Origin: Paracholeplasma brassicae
GTDB taxonomy: Bacteria; Bacillota_I; Bacilli_A; Acholeplasmatales; UBA5453
Assembly (NCBI RefSeq): GCF_000967915.1
Contig: NC_022549.1
Span: 856,366-920,365 of the forward strand
Direction of reading: 5' to 3'
Length of the DNA: 64,000 nt
Shown here: in pieces, positions 44,054-53,330 of the stretch
How positions within the stretch are numbered: position 1 is the first letter of the stretch
Layout: each line of letters begins with the position of its first letter
Notes under the pieces: generated by a model
Databases searched by the model: none
What the model was told of the DNA's origin: nothing
What the model saw: the letters and a program-made list of their open reading frames with translations, nothing else
Position numbers and translations under genes: made by a program

Positions 44054-45319
44054 ATGGCAGTAAATAAAGCCAAAGGCACGTACGATGTCTTACCAAGCGA
44101 ATCATTTAAATGGCAAGCACTTGAACATAAAATTAGAGAAATCACAGCACAATTTAATTATTTAGAAATAAGAACACCAATTTTTGAATATTCTGAAGTC
44201 TTTCACCGTCAAAATGAATTATCCGATATGGTAACAAAAGAAACGTATAATTTTAAAGACAAAGGGGATAGAAACTTAACCCTAAGACCAGAAGGCACGG
44301 CCGGTGTGATAAGAAGCTTTGTTGAAAATAAGCTCTACGTCAACGACCCACTTTCAAAAATGTATTATATTGGACCAAATTTTAGATATGAACGCCCACA
44401 AAAAGGTCGTTTTAGACAGTTTGTTCAGTTTGGCGTTGAGGCGGTTGGTTCAAACGATCCGATGTTAGATGCCGAAGTCATTGAACTTGCATACCACTTC
44501 ATTCAATCCCTTGGTTTAAAAGGGGTATCTGTTCGAATCAATACCCTTGGTGACCAAGCCTCAAGAAAAATGTTTCAAGATGCTTTAAAGGCACATTTTG
44601 AACCGGTCAAACACGAATTATGTGCCGATTGTCAAAATCGTATCGATAAGAACCCACTTCGAATTTTAGATTGTAAAGTCGATCATCGACATGAAAAAGT
44701 CGTTAATGCACCAACGCCTGTGATGTATTTGACAGAAGCTTCTAAAAACTATTTTGATGCAGTTAAACGCTATCTAGATCAAAACGATGTGAAATATGTC
44801 TTGGCCGATCGTTTGGTTCGCGGTCTTGACTATTACGAACACACGGTGTTTGAGATTGAAGCAGAAATCGAAGGATTTGGTGCTCAAAATGTGCTTGGTG
44901 GTGGTGGAAGATACCAAAATCTAGTCAAAGAACTCGGTGGACCGGACTTACCAGGCATTGGTTTTGCTTTTGGTATGGAACGTTTATTAGACGCTTTAAC
45001 ACAAGAAAATATTGTCTTTTACGAAGAACAACGCTTAGACGTATTTGGCATTGCAATTGATGAAACACATCGTTCATATTTAAGTCAAACACTTTCTTTA
45101 CTTCGAAAAGAAGGTTATCGCGCAACGATGGATTTCAATGGTAAGAATTTTAAAACCCAACTCAAAAACGGATTAAAAACGAATGCTCGTTATTTAATCA
45201 TCATTGGCGAAGATGAGTACGCGACCAACAGCGTCAGTCTAAAAGACACAACCACACAAGAACAAGTCAAATTAAGCAAAGACGAATTGATTAATTACTT
45301 AAAAGAAATGAGAAGATAA
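44054..45319 (+). CDS. hisS: Histidyl-tRNA synthetase
   Basis: 421 residues from ATG 44054, 6 bases after AGGAGGT; the earlier in-frame ATG at 44027 lies inside the GNAT gene. Class II synthetase motifs are visible: motif 1 near FEYSEVFHR, motif 2 FRYERPQKGRFRQFVQFGVE, the histidine-specific LVRGLDYYEHTVFE and AQNVLGGGGRYQNL, and motif 3 GIGFAFGMERLL. A C-terminal anticodon-binding domain follows. The hisS-aspS pair under one T-box is a classic Firmicute arrangement. Confidence 0.97.
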   Translation: MAVNKAKGTYDVLPSESFKWQALEHKIREITAQFNYLEIRTPIFEYSEVFHRQNELSDMVTKETYNFKDKGDRNLTLRPEGTAGVIRSFVENKLYVNDPLSKMYYIGPNFRYERPQKGRFRQFVQFGVEAVGSNDPMLDAEVIELAYHFIQSLGLKGVSVRINTLGDQASRKMFQDALKAHFEPVKHELCADCQNRIDKNPLRILDCKVDHRHEKVVNAPTPVMYLTEASKNYFDAVKRYLDQNDVKYVLADRLVRGLDYYEHTVFEIEAEIEGFGAQNVLGGGGRYQNLVKELGGPDLPGIGFAFGMERLLDALTQENIVFYEEQRLDVFGIAIDETHRSYLSQTLSLLRKEGYRATMDFNGKNFKTQLKNGLKTNARYLIIIGEDEYATNSVSLKDTTTQEQVKLSKDELINYLKEMRR

Positions 45320-45321
45320 CT

Positions 45322-47049
45322 ATGAAATACACACATCACAACAATGAATTAAATCGATCACACTTAGGTATGTCGGTCTATTTAAAAGGTTGGGTTGCAA
45401 AGACTCGCAACCTAGGTGGCCTTATATTCATTGATTTAAGAGATAAAAATGGCATTACACAATTAGTCGTGCTACCTGAAAACAGTAATTATGACACCGC
45501 GACGCGATTAAAATCAGAATACGTGATTGAGGCCAAAGGTAAAGTCATTGAGCGTCAATCGAAAAACAAGAATATTTCGACCGGTGAAATTGAGATTGAA
45601 GTCACTGAATTAATTATTCTAAACGAAGCTGAAATGACACCGATTGGTATTTCACACGAAGATAACGCCTCAGAAGAAGTACGTCTTAAGTATCGCTATC
45701 TTGACTTACGTCGACCAGTCATGCAAAACTACCTACTCAAACGTTCCCAAATCACACAAGCCATTAGAGAATCACTACTAGAACAAGCATTTAATGAATT
45801 TGAAACGCCAATATTGGGTAAATCAACGCCAGAAGGCGCAAGAGATTTTTTAGTGCCTTCACGAATTTATCCGGGTGAGTTTTATGCGCTGCCTCAGTCG
45901 CCACAAATCTATAAACAATTGTATATGGTCGCTGGATTTGAACGCTACTTTCAAATTGCTCGTTGTTTTAGAGACGAAGACTTAAGGGCGGATAGACAAC
46001 TAGAATTCACCCAAATTGACGTTGAGGCATCGTTCTTAACGGAAACAGAAATTCAAGCTGTGATTGAACGTACGCTTGCTCACACGTTTAAAAAGGTACT
46101 CAATCATGAAATAGAATTACCAATTCGAAAAATGCCTTACGATGAAGCCATTCGCAGTTATGGTTCAGATAAGCCTGACTTACGTTTTGACTTAAAGCTA
46201 CAATCCTATAACGATTTACTAGACCCACTTCAAATCCCACTGTTTGCTGATAAAGTCGTTCGTGGATTTGTCTTTAATGAAGCAGAAAAATTAACCAGAA
46301 AAGAATTAGATAAACTGACGTTATTGGTCAAGAAAAACCACGCGGATGCGTTAGCATTTGTGAAGCTTATTAATAACGAACTAAGTGGTTCAATTGCTAA
46401 GTTTATCGCAAATAAAGACGCATTTATCGAACAAACCAATTTAAAAGAGGGCGATATTTTACTATTAGTCTCTTCTAGTAACTATGAAAAAACATCAAAT
46501 GCCGCCGGTGTGCTTAGAAAAGAAATCGGTGAATCCTTTGGACTTGCCAATCCAAATCAGTTTGAATTTGTTTGGATTGTTGATTGGCCACTCTTTGAGT
46601 TTGATGAAGAAAACAACCGCTTCGTTGCACTACATCACCCGTTTACAGCACCAAAAGAGCACCAAAAACACTTAATGAAAGAAAACCCTAAAGCGGTCAT
46701 GGCACAAGCTTATGATATCGTCTTAAATGGGTATGAGATTGGTGGTGGATCGATACGTATTCATGAATCATCGATTCAACAAACGATGTTTGAAGTCTTA
46801 GGTCTTGAAAAAGAAGTGATTGAAGATCGCTTTGGGTTCTTAGTGGGTGCACTAAAATATGGCACACCACCACATGGTGGTCTTGCGCTTGGACTTGACC
46901 GAATCGTGATGCTAATGACGAACACTAAGAACATTAAAGACGTCATCGCATTTCCAAAGACTCAATCAGCAAGAGACCTGATGATGCAAGCACCGAGTGG
47001 TGTCGATAGTAAGCAATTAGATGAACTAAAAATTGATTTTAAAAAGTAA
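45322..47049 (+). CDS. aspS: Aspartyl-tRNA synthetase
   Basis: 575 residues, typical bacterial length with an inserted GAD domain (about 285-410). The N-terminal OB-fold anticodon domain starts at residue 1 (GWVAKTRNLGGLIFIDLRDK). Class II motifs are RYLDLRRP, FRDEDLRADRQLEFTQID (motif 2) and GGLALGLDRIVMLM (motif 3). Only two bases separate it from hisS. Whether it also charges tRNA-Asn cannot be judged here. Confidence 0.97.
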   Translation: MKYTHHNNELNRSHLGMSVYLKGWVAKTRNLGGLIFIDLRDKNGITQLVVLPENSNYDTATRLKSEYVIEAKGKVIERQSKNKNISTGEIEIEVTELIILNEAEMTPIGISHEDNASEEVRLKYRYLDLRRPVMQNYLLKRSQITQAIRESLLEQAFNEFETPILGKSTPEGARDFLVPSRIYPGEFYALPQSPQIYKQLYMVAGFERYFQIARCFRDEDLRADRQLEFTQIDVEASFLTETEIQAVIERTLAHTFKKVLNHEIELPIRKMPYDEAIRSYGSDKPDLRFDLKLQSYNDLLDPLQIPLFADKVVRGFVFNEAEKLTRKELDKLTLLVKKNHADALAFVKLINNELSGSIAKFIANKDAFIEQTNLKEGDILLLVSSSNYEKTSNAAGVLRKEIGESFGLANPNQFEFVWIVDWPLFEFDEENNRFVALHHPFTAPKEHQKHLMKENPKAVMAQAYDIVLNGYEIGGGSIRIHESSIQQTMFEVLGLEKEVIEDRFGFLVGALKYGTPPHGGLALGLDRIVMLMTNTKNIKDVIAFPKTQSARDLMMQAPSGVDSKQLDELKIDFKK

Positions 47050-47055
47050 GTAGCT

Positions 47056-47082
47056 AAGAAGACAGACAATGTCTTCTTTTCT
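47056..47082 (+). terminator. Terminator of the hisS-aspS operon
   Basis: AAGAAGACA (47056-47064) pairs with TGTCTTCTT (47070-47078) around a 5-base loop, then T-rich. Confidence 0.82.
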
Positions 47083-47166
47083 TAAAAACAAAAGGTCATG
47101 TCAATGACTTTTTTCCCAGATTATGATATAAATAAATTAAGAAGAAAACATAGGAGGATACCATCA

Positions 47167-47673
47167 ATGAAACAAATAGTATTAGCAGGTGGCTGCTTTT
47201 GGGGTGTAGAAGCCTATTTTAGAGATGTAAAAGGGGTGACAGACACCGACGTTGGTTACGCAAATGGGAATTACAGAAACCCTTCTTATGAAGAAGTTTG
47301 TAATGGAAAAGCGACTCATGCAGAAGCGACTTTAGTTGTCTATGACGAATCAAAAACGAATTTAGTGACCTTACTAGAGCATTTCTTTCGAATCATCAAT
47401 CCACACACGATTAATCGACAAGGAAATGATATCGGTGTACAATATCGAACAGGGATTTATTACGAAAACAACGAAGACCAATTGATTGCCGAATCGTTTA
47501 TCGCAGAGTTACAAAAAAACGACCCAAAGAAAATCACGGTTTCTGTTGAACCATTGAGGCATTTTGATTTGGCTGAGGATTATCATCAAGACTATTTAGT
47601 TAAAAAACCAAATGGTTACTGCCACATTAATTTAGGCTTACTTCAAGCGGACGAAAAAAATGAAACGAAGTAA
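47167..47673 (+). CDS. msrA: Peptide methionine sulfoxide reductase A
   Basis: 168 residues from ATG 47167, preceded by AGGAGG at 47152-47157; an upstream in-frame ATG at 47098 has no site and would add non-family sequence. MsrA repairs oxidised methionine. The catalytic motif GGCFWGVE is at the N-terminus (Cys of GCFW). Further conserved segments are GYANGNYRNPSYEEVCNG, HAEATLVVYD and DIGVQYRTGIYY. The final KPNGYCHIN is typical. No MsrB domain is fused. Its end overlaps the dCMP deaminase start by 14 bases. Confidence 0.95.
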   Translation: MKQIVLAGGCFWGVEAYFRDVKGVTDTDVGYANGNYRNPSYEEVCNGKATHAEATLVVYDESKTNLVTLLEHFFRIINPHTINRQGNDIGVQYRTGIYYENNEDQLIAESFIAELQKNDPKKITVSVEPLRHFDLAEDYHQDYLVKKPNGYCHINLGLLQADEKNETK

Positions 47674-48127
47674 TTATATTTCTTGGGATCAGTATTTTAT
47701 GGGTGTGGCTATGTTATCTGAGAAACGATCAAAAGATCCAAACACTCAAGTTGGTGCTTGCATTGTCAACCAAGACAAACGCATTGTTGGTATTGGTTAT
47801 AATGGGTTTCCTCAAAAATTGAACGACGATGACTTTCCCTGGGAAAAAGACGGAGAATTTGAAGACACAAAATACCCTTACGTCGTTCATGCAGAAGCAA
47901 ATGCCATCTTAAATGCAACCCAAAACCTAAAAGGTGCAACCATTTACGTCACGCTTTTTCCATGTCATGAATGCGTCAAGTTAATCATTCAAAGCGGCAT
48001 TACTGAACTTGTTTATGCGTCCTCAAAATACAATGGAACACCATCGGATATTGCCGCCAAGCGCATGCTTGATAAAGCAGACATTACGTATCGTCAATGT
48101 CAAGAAGTAAAGGTAACGCTTGAGTAA
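47660..48127 (+). CDS. comEB: dCMP deaminase (ComEB family)
   Basis: 155 residues. It deaminates dCMP to dUMP, the substrate of thymidylate synthase. The zinc motif is HAEANAIL (His and catalytic Glu) with PCHEC further on (two Cys). The opening WDQYFMGVAMLSEKRSKDPNTQVGA is characteristic. ATG 47660 lies inside the msrA 3' end. A one-base overlap with the PDZ-Lon gene follows. Together with thyA and dfrA (1.7-3.1 kb) it completes a route from dCMP to dTMP. Confidence 0.93.
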   Translation: MKRSNYISWDQYFMGVAMLSEKRSKDPNTQVGACIVNQDKRIVGIGYNGFPQKLNDDDFPWEKDGEFEDTKYPYVVHAEANAILNATQNLKGATIYVTLFPCHECVKLIIQSGITELVYASSKYNGTPSDIAAKRMLDKADITYRQCQEVKVTLE

Positions 48128-49125
48128 TGTACAAATACATTGTCGAACATAAAAAGACATTGAGATGGGCTTTGATTGGCTATGCATTTTTGATTGCTTT
48201 ATTGATAACCCCACTCAATTATCAATTGACTGCACCAGGACACATAAAATCGGTTGAAAATCAAATTTCAATTGAAAACACCGATGAAATGCCTCAAATA
48301 CATACGGTTTATGTGATTACTCTGCCGAAAGTAACATTGTTTCAAGCCTGGATTAGCCGCTATTTTGACTATTTTACGCTTTTGCCAATGACGTCATCTA
48401 CAATTCAGCCGAAAGATCAATTTGATATCGGGCAGCTTCAAGAAGAATTAAGCTATCAGTACGCGATAATCAATGCTTACAAAGAAGCTGCTAAAATTGA
48501 TCAAGGTATTACGGTAGATGAAAAACTCAAAGGGTATGTGGTTTCTTATAAATCAAGTGATTCAGCACTAAGGATTGGCGATTTAATTCAAACAATCGAT
48601 GGGGTTTCTTTTGAGTCACTACCCTATGAAGAATGGATAAAATTAGTTGATGGTAAGTTAGAAGTTGAAGTCGAAGTTACACGAGACGGAATTACGAAAT
48701 CAATGCGTATCAAACGAAATCTAACGACCAATCGCTTTGGCTTTAGCTTAGAGCCTTACTATGAGATTAACACAACACCAAGTTATATAAAAAACTACCA
48801 AAATGATTTTGTCGGTGGCCCCTCTGGTGGTCTTATGCAATCCATTTACATCTATTGTCAACTGCTTAACTTAGATTTAGATTCGCTTTTAATCGCTGGA
48901 ACAGGCACGATATCATTAAATGGAATGATTGGCGAAATTGGTGGTATTAAACAAAAAATGTGGACAGTTCATCAGTCAAAAGTAGTCGATGTTTTCTATG
49001 TAGGAAAAGAAAATTATACCGAGGCGTTAAACACCTACAATCAACTGAATAATCCGTCATTTGAACTTGTGGAAGTAGGTGAATTCAGTGAAGCTATTTT
49101 TGACTTACAAAAACGCTTATCTTAG
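48127..49125 (+). CDS. Membrane-anchored PDZ - Lon-type serine protease (YlbL/SepM-like)
   Basis: 332 residues. A transmembrane segment (about 13-32) anchors it, a PDZ domain lies at about 150-200 (LKGYVVSYKSSDSALRIGDLIQ), and a Lon-type (S16) domain forms the C-terminal third. The catalytic Ser is Ser233 in GGPSGGLM and the Lys is Lys275 in GGIKQKM, the Ser-Lys dyad. YlbL/SepM proteases act on the outside of the membrane; the substrate here is unknown. It sits upstream of a small membrane protein gene and lspA, so it may take part in surface-protein processing. Confidence 0.88.
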   Translation: MYKYIVEHKKTLRWALIGYAFLIALLITPLNYQLTAPGHIKSVENQISIENTDEMPQIHTVYVITLPKVTLFQAWISRYFDYFTLLPMTSSTIQPKDQFDIGQLQEELSYQYAIINAYKEAAKIDQGITVDEKLKGYVVSYKSSDSALRIGDLIQTIDGVSFESLPYEEWIKLVDGKLEVEVEVTRDGITKSMRIKRNLTTNRFGFSLEPYYEINTTPSYIKNYQNDFVGGPSGGLMQSIYIYCQLLNLDLDSLLIAGTGTISLNGMIGEIGGIKQKMWTVHQSKVVDVFYVGKENYTEALNTYNQLNNPSFELVEVGEFSEAIFDLQKRLS

Positions 49126-49465
49126 AGATAAACAACGGATGAATGATGTACCAAAAAGGACTAAGAGGAAAGCAACAATCGATTCATTACTTTACAGTAC
49201 CATGGCAGTTTTACCACTGATGTTGCTCTTGATTAATCTACTTATTTTTTCAGCGGTACAAAAAATTGTATCTTATGCCATTTTAGGCGTTATCGTATTT
49301 TATATCGATCTTAAAATATCACTTTTTTTTCAAGCCATTTTCTATTTTGAAAAAACGATGGATTGTGATAAAATTGTAATGTTGAAATGGACACGGATTA
49401 TAGGCTACAGTCTATTAATTATTGGGGTTGTGGTTATTTCCATCATCTTTGGAGGTTATGTATGA
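49088..49465 (+). CDS. Small membrane protein, unknown
   Basis: 125 residues if GTG 49088 is the start (AGGTGA 5 bases upstream); GTG 49079 and ATG 49139 are alternatives. The basic N-terminus (DKQRMNDVPKRTKRK) precedes three hydrophobic segments at roughly 35-55, 60-82 and 98-122. No family recognised. It overlaps both neighbours (the protease gene by 38 bases and lspA by 4), so it is part of the operon and translated in coupling. Confidence 0.55.
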   Translation: MKLFLTYKNAYLRDKQRMNDVPKRTKRKATIDSLLYSTMAVLPLMLLLINLLIFSAVQKIVSYAILGVIVFYIDLKISLFFQAIFYFEKTMDCDKIVMLKWTRIIGYSLLIIGVVVISIIFGGYV

Positions 49466-49953
49466 TTATAGGTGTTATTCTAATTATTAGTATTGTTATT
49501 TTGGATCATTTATCCAAACTTTGGATTGTTTATAACGTCGCGCACAGCGTCGGTAGAATTACAATAATTGATGGATTTTTTCAAATTGTTCAGCATCATA
49601 ATTATGGTGTGGCATGGGGTCAAATGCAGAATAATTTTCTGGTCTTATACATTATTCCGATCATCGCACTAGCTGCGTTTATCTATATGTTTCGATCGGT
49701 AAATTTCAAGACAAAATGGTTTTATTCGACTGCAATCACACTATTTATTGGTGGAACCATCGGAAACTACATTGATCGGGTTTTTCGTGGGTATGTGGTC
49801 GATTTTTTAGATTTTAATATTTTTGGTTATGATTTTCCAACGTTTAACGTTGCAGATATGGCATTAACTGCCGGAGTGATTGCTTTTGCAATTGATGCTT
49901 TTTTCTTTGAGCATAAGAGGAATGAGAAAATAGATGAAAAAAATAGTATTTAA
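49462..49953 (+). CDS. lspA: Lipoprotein signal peptidase (signal peptidase II)
   Basis: 163 residues from ATG 49462, with GGAGGT at 49451-49456; the longer frame upstream is a shadow of the neighbouring gene. Four hydrophobic segments are present. The two catalytic aspartates are in GGTIGNYIDRVFRGYVVDFLDF and FPTFNVADMALTAG. It removes signal peptides from prolipoproteins such as the three lipoproteins of the glucan locus (Cys20, Cys20, Cys19). It is followed by the rluD-type gene with a 20-base overlap, the usual lspA-rluD order. Confidence 0.96.
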   Translation: MIIGVILIISIVILDHLSKLWIVYNVAHSVGRITIIDGFFQIVQHHNYGVAWGQMQNNFLVLYIIPIIALAAFIYMFRSVNFKTKWFYSTAITLFIGGTIGNYIDRVFRGYVVDFLDFNIFGYDFPTFNVADMALTAGVIAFAIDAFFFEHKRNEKIDEKNSI

Positions 49954-50848
49954 TATTTCAAATGAAGAAGTGAATCAACGACTCGACGTGGTTTTAACGA
50001 ATAACCTGGAACAAATGAGTCGAAGTCAAATTAAAAAAATCTTCGATAAGGGTAACGTGTTATTAGACAATCAACCCATTAAAGCGAGTTATCAAAGCAA
50101 ATTTGATGATGAGATTACAATATTCATTGAAGATGAAGTTAAGTATGACCTAGAACCAATTGATCTTGGCATCGAAGTCATTTATGAAGATGATGATGTC
50201 GCAGTTATCAACAAACCACAAGGACTAGTGGTACACCCATCGGTCAGCTTTAAAGAAAAAACGCTTATCAACGGCATCAAATTTTTATTTAACGATCAAT
50301 TATCGACACTTAATGGGGATTTAAGACCTGGTATCGTGCATCGAATTGATAAAGATACCTCGGGTTTATTAATGATAGCTAAGAACGATTTTGCCCACGA
50401 AGAACTTGTAAAACAACTACAAGTGCACTCGATTAAACGCGTTTATGAAGCCATTTGTTACGGTGAATTTAAGGAAACTTCTGGAACGATTAGCGCACCA
50501 ATTGGAAGAGACGAAATCAACCGACTTAAGATGGCAGTGACCGACACAGGCAAAACCGCCGTGACGCACTTTTCGATTTTAGAACGGTTTAACGGGTTCA
50601 CGTTTGTTCAGTGTGAACTTGAAACAGGTAGAACACATCAAATTCGTGTTCATATGAGTTACATCAACCACCCTCTCGTTGGCGATGTCACCTATGGTCC
50701 TAAAAAAGCGATTGGTCAAACGGGGCAGTATTTACATGCCAAAGAAATTGGATTTAACCATCCGAGGACAGGTGAATTTATGTCTTTTACGAAAGAAAGA
50801 CCAGAGAATTTTAATACCTACCTTGAGAAATTAAGAGATGAAAACTAA
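49934..50848 (+). CDS. rluD: RluD-type 23S rRNA pseudouridine synthase
   Basis: 304 residues. An N-terminal S4 RNA-binding domain (RLDVVLTNNLEQMSRSQIKK) precedes the catalytic domain with the motif HRIDKDTSGLLMIAKN, whose Asp is the catalytic residue. RTHQIRVHMSYINHPLVGD is the conserved RluA-family segment. The precise uridine targets cannot be told apart between RluD-type paralogues (RluD, YlyB, YjbO). A GAAA-tetraloop terminator overlaps its stop. Confidence 0.92.
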   Translation: MKKIVFNISNEEVNQRLDVVLTNNLEQMSRSQIKKIFDKGNVLLDNQPIKASYQSKFDDEITIFIEDEVKYDLEPIDLGIEVIYEDDDVAVINKPQGLVVHPSVSFKEKTLINGIKFLFNDQLSTLNGDLRPGIVHRIDKDTSGLLMIAKNDFAHEELVKQLQVHSIKRVYEAICYGEFKETSGTISAPIGRDEINRLKMAVTDTGKTAVTHFSILERFNGFTFVQCELETGRTHQIRVHMSYINHPLVGDVTYGPKKAIGQTGQYLHAKEIGFNHPRTGEFMSFTKERPENFNTYLEKLRDEN

Positions 50849-50873
50849 GAAAGGCGAAAGCTTTTCTTTTTTT
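50847..50873 (+). terminator. Terminator of the msrA-rluD operon
   Basis: A 9-bp stem (50847-50855 with 50860-50868, one G-T) is closed by a GAAA tetraloop and followed by a T run; it overlaps the rluD stop. Confidence 0.88.
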
Positions 50874-50923
50874 AATGTCATTAATGATTTAAAAAATCAA
50901 TCATATATTTTCGAGTATAACTA

Positions 50924-50951
50924 TGTTATACTATAGATGAAAACGCTTTTA
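50924..50951 (+). promoter_or_regulatory. Promoter with downstream cre-like site for the leucine dehydrogenase-VOR operon
   Basis: TGT precedes TATACT at 50927-50932 (extended -10) without a clear -35. TGAAAACGCTTTTA at 50938-50951 matches the cre consensus TGWAANCGNTNWCA at 13 of 14 positions and covers the expected transcription start, a position where CcpA represses. Confidence 0.55.
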
Positions 50952-50966
50952 TATGGGAGGGAATTT

Positions 50967-52046
50967 ATGAACGACGTTAAGGTTTTTGATTTAATGGAAA
51001 AAGACAAGTATGAACAAGTGGTTTATTTTTATGACAAATCAACGGGTTTAAAAGGGATTACGGTGATTCATAATACGACGCTTGGACCAGCCCTTGGTGG
51101 AACAAGAATTTGGAACTATGAATCAGAAGATGATGCATTAAAAGATTGCTTACGATTAGCTAGAGGCATGACTTACAAAGCGGCTGCAGCAGGGTTAAAT
51201 TTAGGTGGGGGAAAAACCGTGTTAATCGGTGACCCTAAAATTGTCAAGTCTGAGGCCTACTTTAGAGGGTTAGGTCGTTACGTTCAAAGCTTAAATGGCA
51301 GATACATAACGGCTGAGGATGTCAATACCTCAACAAAAGACATGAGTTATGTTCATATGGAGACGGATTACGTTGTTGGGCTGGAAGGTAAATCAGGTAA
51401 CCCATCACCATTTACTGCACTCGGGGCTTTTTATGGAATTAAAGCGGCACTTAAGTATCGGTTTAACAATGAGTCAATCGAGAATTATACGTTTGCAGTA
51501 CAAGGTGCAGGACAAACGGGTTATTATTTGATTAATTACTTATTAAACGCAGGTGCGAAAAAAATATACTTCTCAGAAATCAATGAATCACACATCGCTC
51601 GTATGAAAAAAGAACACCCAGAGGTAATATATGTTGAGCCAAAAGATATTTTTACACTGGATGTTGATGTGTTTTGCCCATGTGCACTTGGTGGTGTGCT
51701 AAACGACGAAACAATCAAGGTGCTTAAAGCACCAATTATTGCTGGTACCGCTAATAATGTGCTACTTGACGAGCAAACGCACGGTAATGCATTATTAGAT
51801 AAAGGCATCCTTTATGCACCAGATTTTGTGATAAATGCCGGCGGATTAATCAATGTATATTATGAACTCAATGACTATACCAAAGAAAAAGTTGAACATG
51901 ACATTAAGTTAATCTACGACCGATTGATTCAAGTATTTGATATATCTAAAAACCAAAACATACCGACACAATTGGCCGCTAAGGTCTTCGCTAAAAATCG
52001 AATTGAATCGGTGCGTAATCTTCACGATAATTACATAAAAAGGTAG
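50967..52046 (+). CDS. Leucine (branched-chain amino acid) dehydrogenase
   Basis: 359 residues from ATG 50967 (GGGAGGG upstream), the length of Leu dehydrogenases rather than the about 420-450 of glutamate dehydrogenases. It deaminates Leu, Val and Ile to 2-oxoacids with NAD+. The active-site segments are GPALGGTRIWNY, ARGMTYKAAAAGLNLGGGKTVL (catalytic Lys), TAEDVNTS and the Rossmann strand FAVQGAGQTGYYL. A NAGGLINVYYEL segment follows. The immediately downstream 2-oxoacid:ferredoxin oxidoreductase genes make branched-chain substrates very likely, since the two enzymes catalyse successive steps. Confidence 0.88.
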   Translation: MNDVKVFDLMEKDKYEQVVYFYDKSTGLKGITVIHNTTLGPALGGTRIWNYESEDDALKDCLRLARGMTYKAAAAGLNLGGGKTVLIGDPKIVKSEAYFRGLGRYVQSLNGRYITAEDVNTSTKDMSYVHMETDYVVGLEGKSGNPSPFTALGAFYGIKAALKYRFNNESIENYTFAVQGAGQTGYYLINYLLNAGAKKIYFSEINESHIARMKKEHPEVIYVEPKDIFTLDVDVFCPCALGGVLNDETIKVLKAPIIAGTANNVLLDEQTHGNALLDKGILYAPDFVINAGGLINVYYELNDYTKEKVEHDIKLIYDRLIQVFDISKNQNIPTQLAAKVFAKNRIESVRNLHDNYIKR

Positions 52047-52054
52047 GTGGCAAT

Positions 52055-52273
52055 TTGAGTAAATACCAGTTAGAATTTAAAGATGAGTATTGTAAGGGCT
52101 GTGAACTTTGTGTGTCACAATGTCCAGTGAAAATTCTAGAATTATCAAAAGAAAGGTTTAATCAATCGGGCTATGCGTTAGTTGATGTATCTGATATTAA
52201 TCGTTGTATTGGATGCACCTTTTGCGCAATTATTTGTCCGGATTCTGTGATTAAGGTGATCAAAAATGGCTAA
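52055..52273 (+). CDS. 2-oxoacid:ferredoxin oxidoreductase delta subunit (2x4Fe-4S ferredoxin)
   Basis: 72 residues with TTG start at 52055 (AGGTAGGTGG upstream). Two [4Fe-4S] motifs are seen: CKGCELCVSQCP and CIGCTFCAIICP. It is the delta subunit that passes electrons from the thiamine site to ferredoxin in VOR/KOR-type enzymes. It overlaps the alpha-subunit gene by 8 bases. Confidence 0.92.
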   Translation: MSKYQLEFKDEYCKGCELCVSQCPVKILELSKERFNQSGYALVDVSDINRCIGCTFCAIICPDSVIKVIKNG

Positions 52274-53330
52274 ACAATTTCTAAAAGGTAATGAGGCAAT
52301 TGCTTTAGCAGCTATTAAGGCTGACATCGATGCCTTTTTTGGTTATCCAATTACACCACAAAATGAGGTACCTGAGTATTTAAGCACCTTACTACCTCAA
52401 CACAATAAAGTATTTGTGCAAGCAGAATCAGAAGTTGCAGCAATCAATATGGTCTATGGTGCTGCGGGATGTGGTAAGCGTGTGATGACATCGAGTTCAT
52501 CCGTTGGGATTGCGTTAAAACAAGAAGGAATCAGTTATCTTTCAGGGGCTGAATTGCCGTGTGTTATCGTTTCAGTCATGAGGGGTGGCCCTGGTCTTGG
52601 TGGCATTCAACCATCGCAAGCAGACTATTATCAAGCGGTTAAAGGTGGCGGAAATGGTGACTACCAAACCATTGTGTATGCGCCTTCAAACATACAAGAA
52701 ACCGTCGATTTATTAGTCAATGGGTTTGATGTGGCAGAAAAATATCGAAACCCCGTGATGATCTTAATTGATGGCCTCATTGCTCAAATGATTGAAGCAG
52801 TGGATATGGACAAACCCTATAAACGACCGCCTTTTAAAAATGATTTCGAGACGATTGGTACGAAATATCACGGGGATAGACGCGTGGTTAACAGTTTACT
52901 CTTAAATCCTAGTCTACTAGAAGAACACAACCTTCACCTTCAAAAAAAATACGAAATAGCAAAAAAAGAAGAAGTTTTAGTGGATTATAAAGACATTGAA
53001 AAAGCAGACTACGTTATCGTCTGTTACGGAACCGTGTCTCGAATTGCTAAATCAGCGATAAAAGAATTAACTGAACTAGGCTATTTAGTAGGTTTAATTA
53101 GACCAATCACGCTTTGGCCTTTTCCAACGGAAATCTTCTCTAAGATTAATCCAAATGCAAAGGGTATTCTCGTAACAGAACTTAGTTTAGGTCAAATGCT
53201 TGATGACGTATTAATTGCTAATAAAAACCGATTTAAAGTGGCTTTTTACGGAAGAACCGGAGGAATGGTGATGAATCCTGAAGAAATCAGAGATGCCATC
53301 ATCAATTTCGATAAGTGGGTGATTAAATGA
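52266..53330 (+). CDS. 2-oxoacid:ferredoxin oxidoreductase alpha subunit (VorB/KorA type)
   Basis: 354 residues. The GYPITPQNEVPEYLS motif near the N-terminus is typical of the alpha subunit, and MRGGPGLGGIQPSQADYYQ is the conserved active-site loop. A C-terminal Rossmann-like half (YVIVCYGTVSRIAKSAI, GLIRPITLWPFP) follows. It works with the beta, gamma and delta subunits in an oxidative decarboxylation: 2-oxoacid + CoA to acyl-CoA + CO2 + reduced ferredoxin. Confidence 0.9.
   Translation: MAKQFLKGNEAIALAAIKADIDAFFGYPITPQNEVPEYLSTLLPQHNKVFVQAESEVAAINMVYGAAGCGKRVMTSSSSVGIALKQEGISYLSGAELPCVIVSVMRGGPGLGGIQPSQADYYQAVKGGGNGDYQTIVYAPSNIQETVDLLVNGFDVAEKYRNPVMILIDGLIAQMIEAVDMDKPYKRPPFKNDFETIGTKYHGDRRVVNSLLLNPSLLEEHNLHLQKKYEIAKKEEVLVDYKDIEKADYVIVCYGTVSRIAKSAIKELTELGYLVGLIRPITLWPFPTEIFSKINPNAKGILVTELSLGQMLDDVLIANKNRFKVAFYGRTGGMVMNPEEIRDAIINFDKWVIK

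Noticed and set aside
50967-52046. Glutamate dehydrogenase
   Set aside because: Length (359) and neighbouring branched-chain-type oxidoreductase genes fit leucine dehydrogenase better; glutamate enzymes are usually 420-450 residues.
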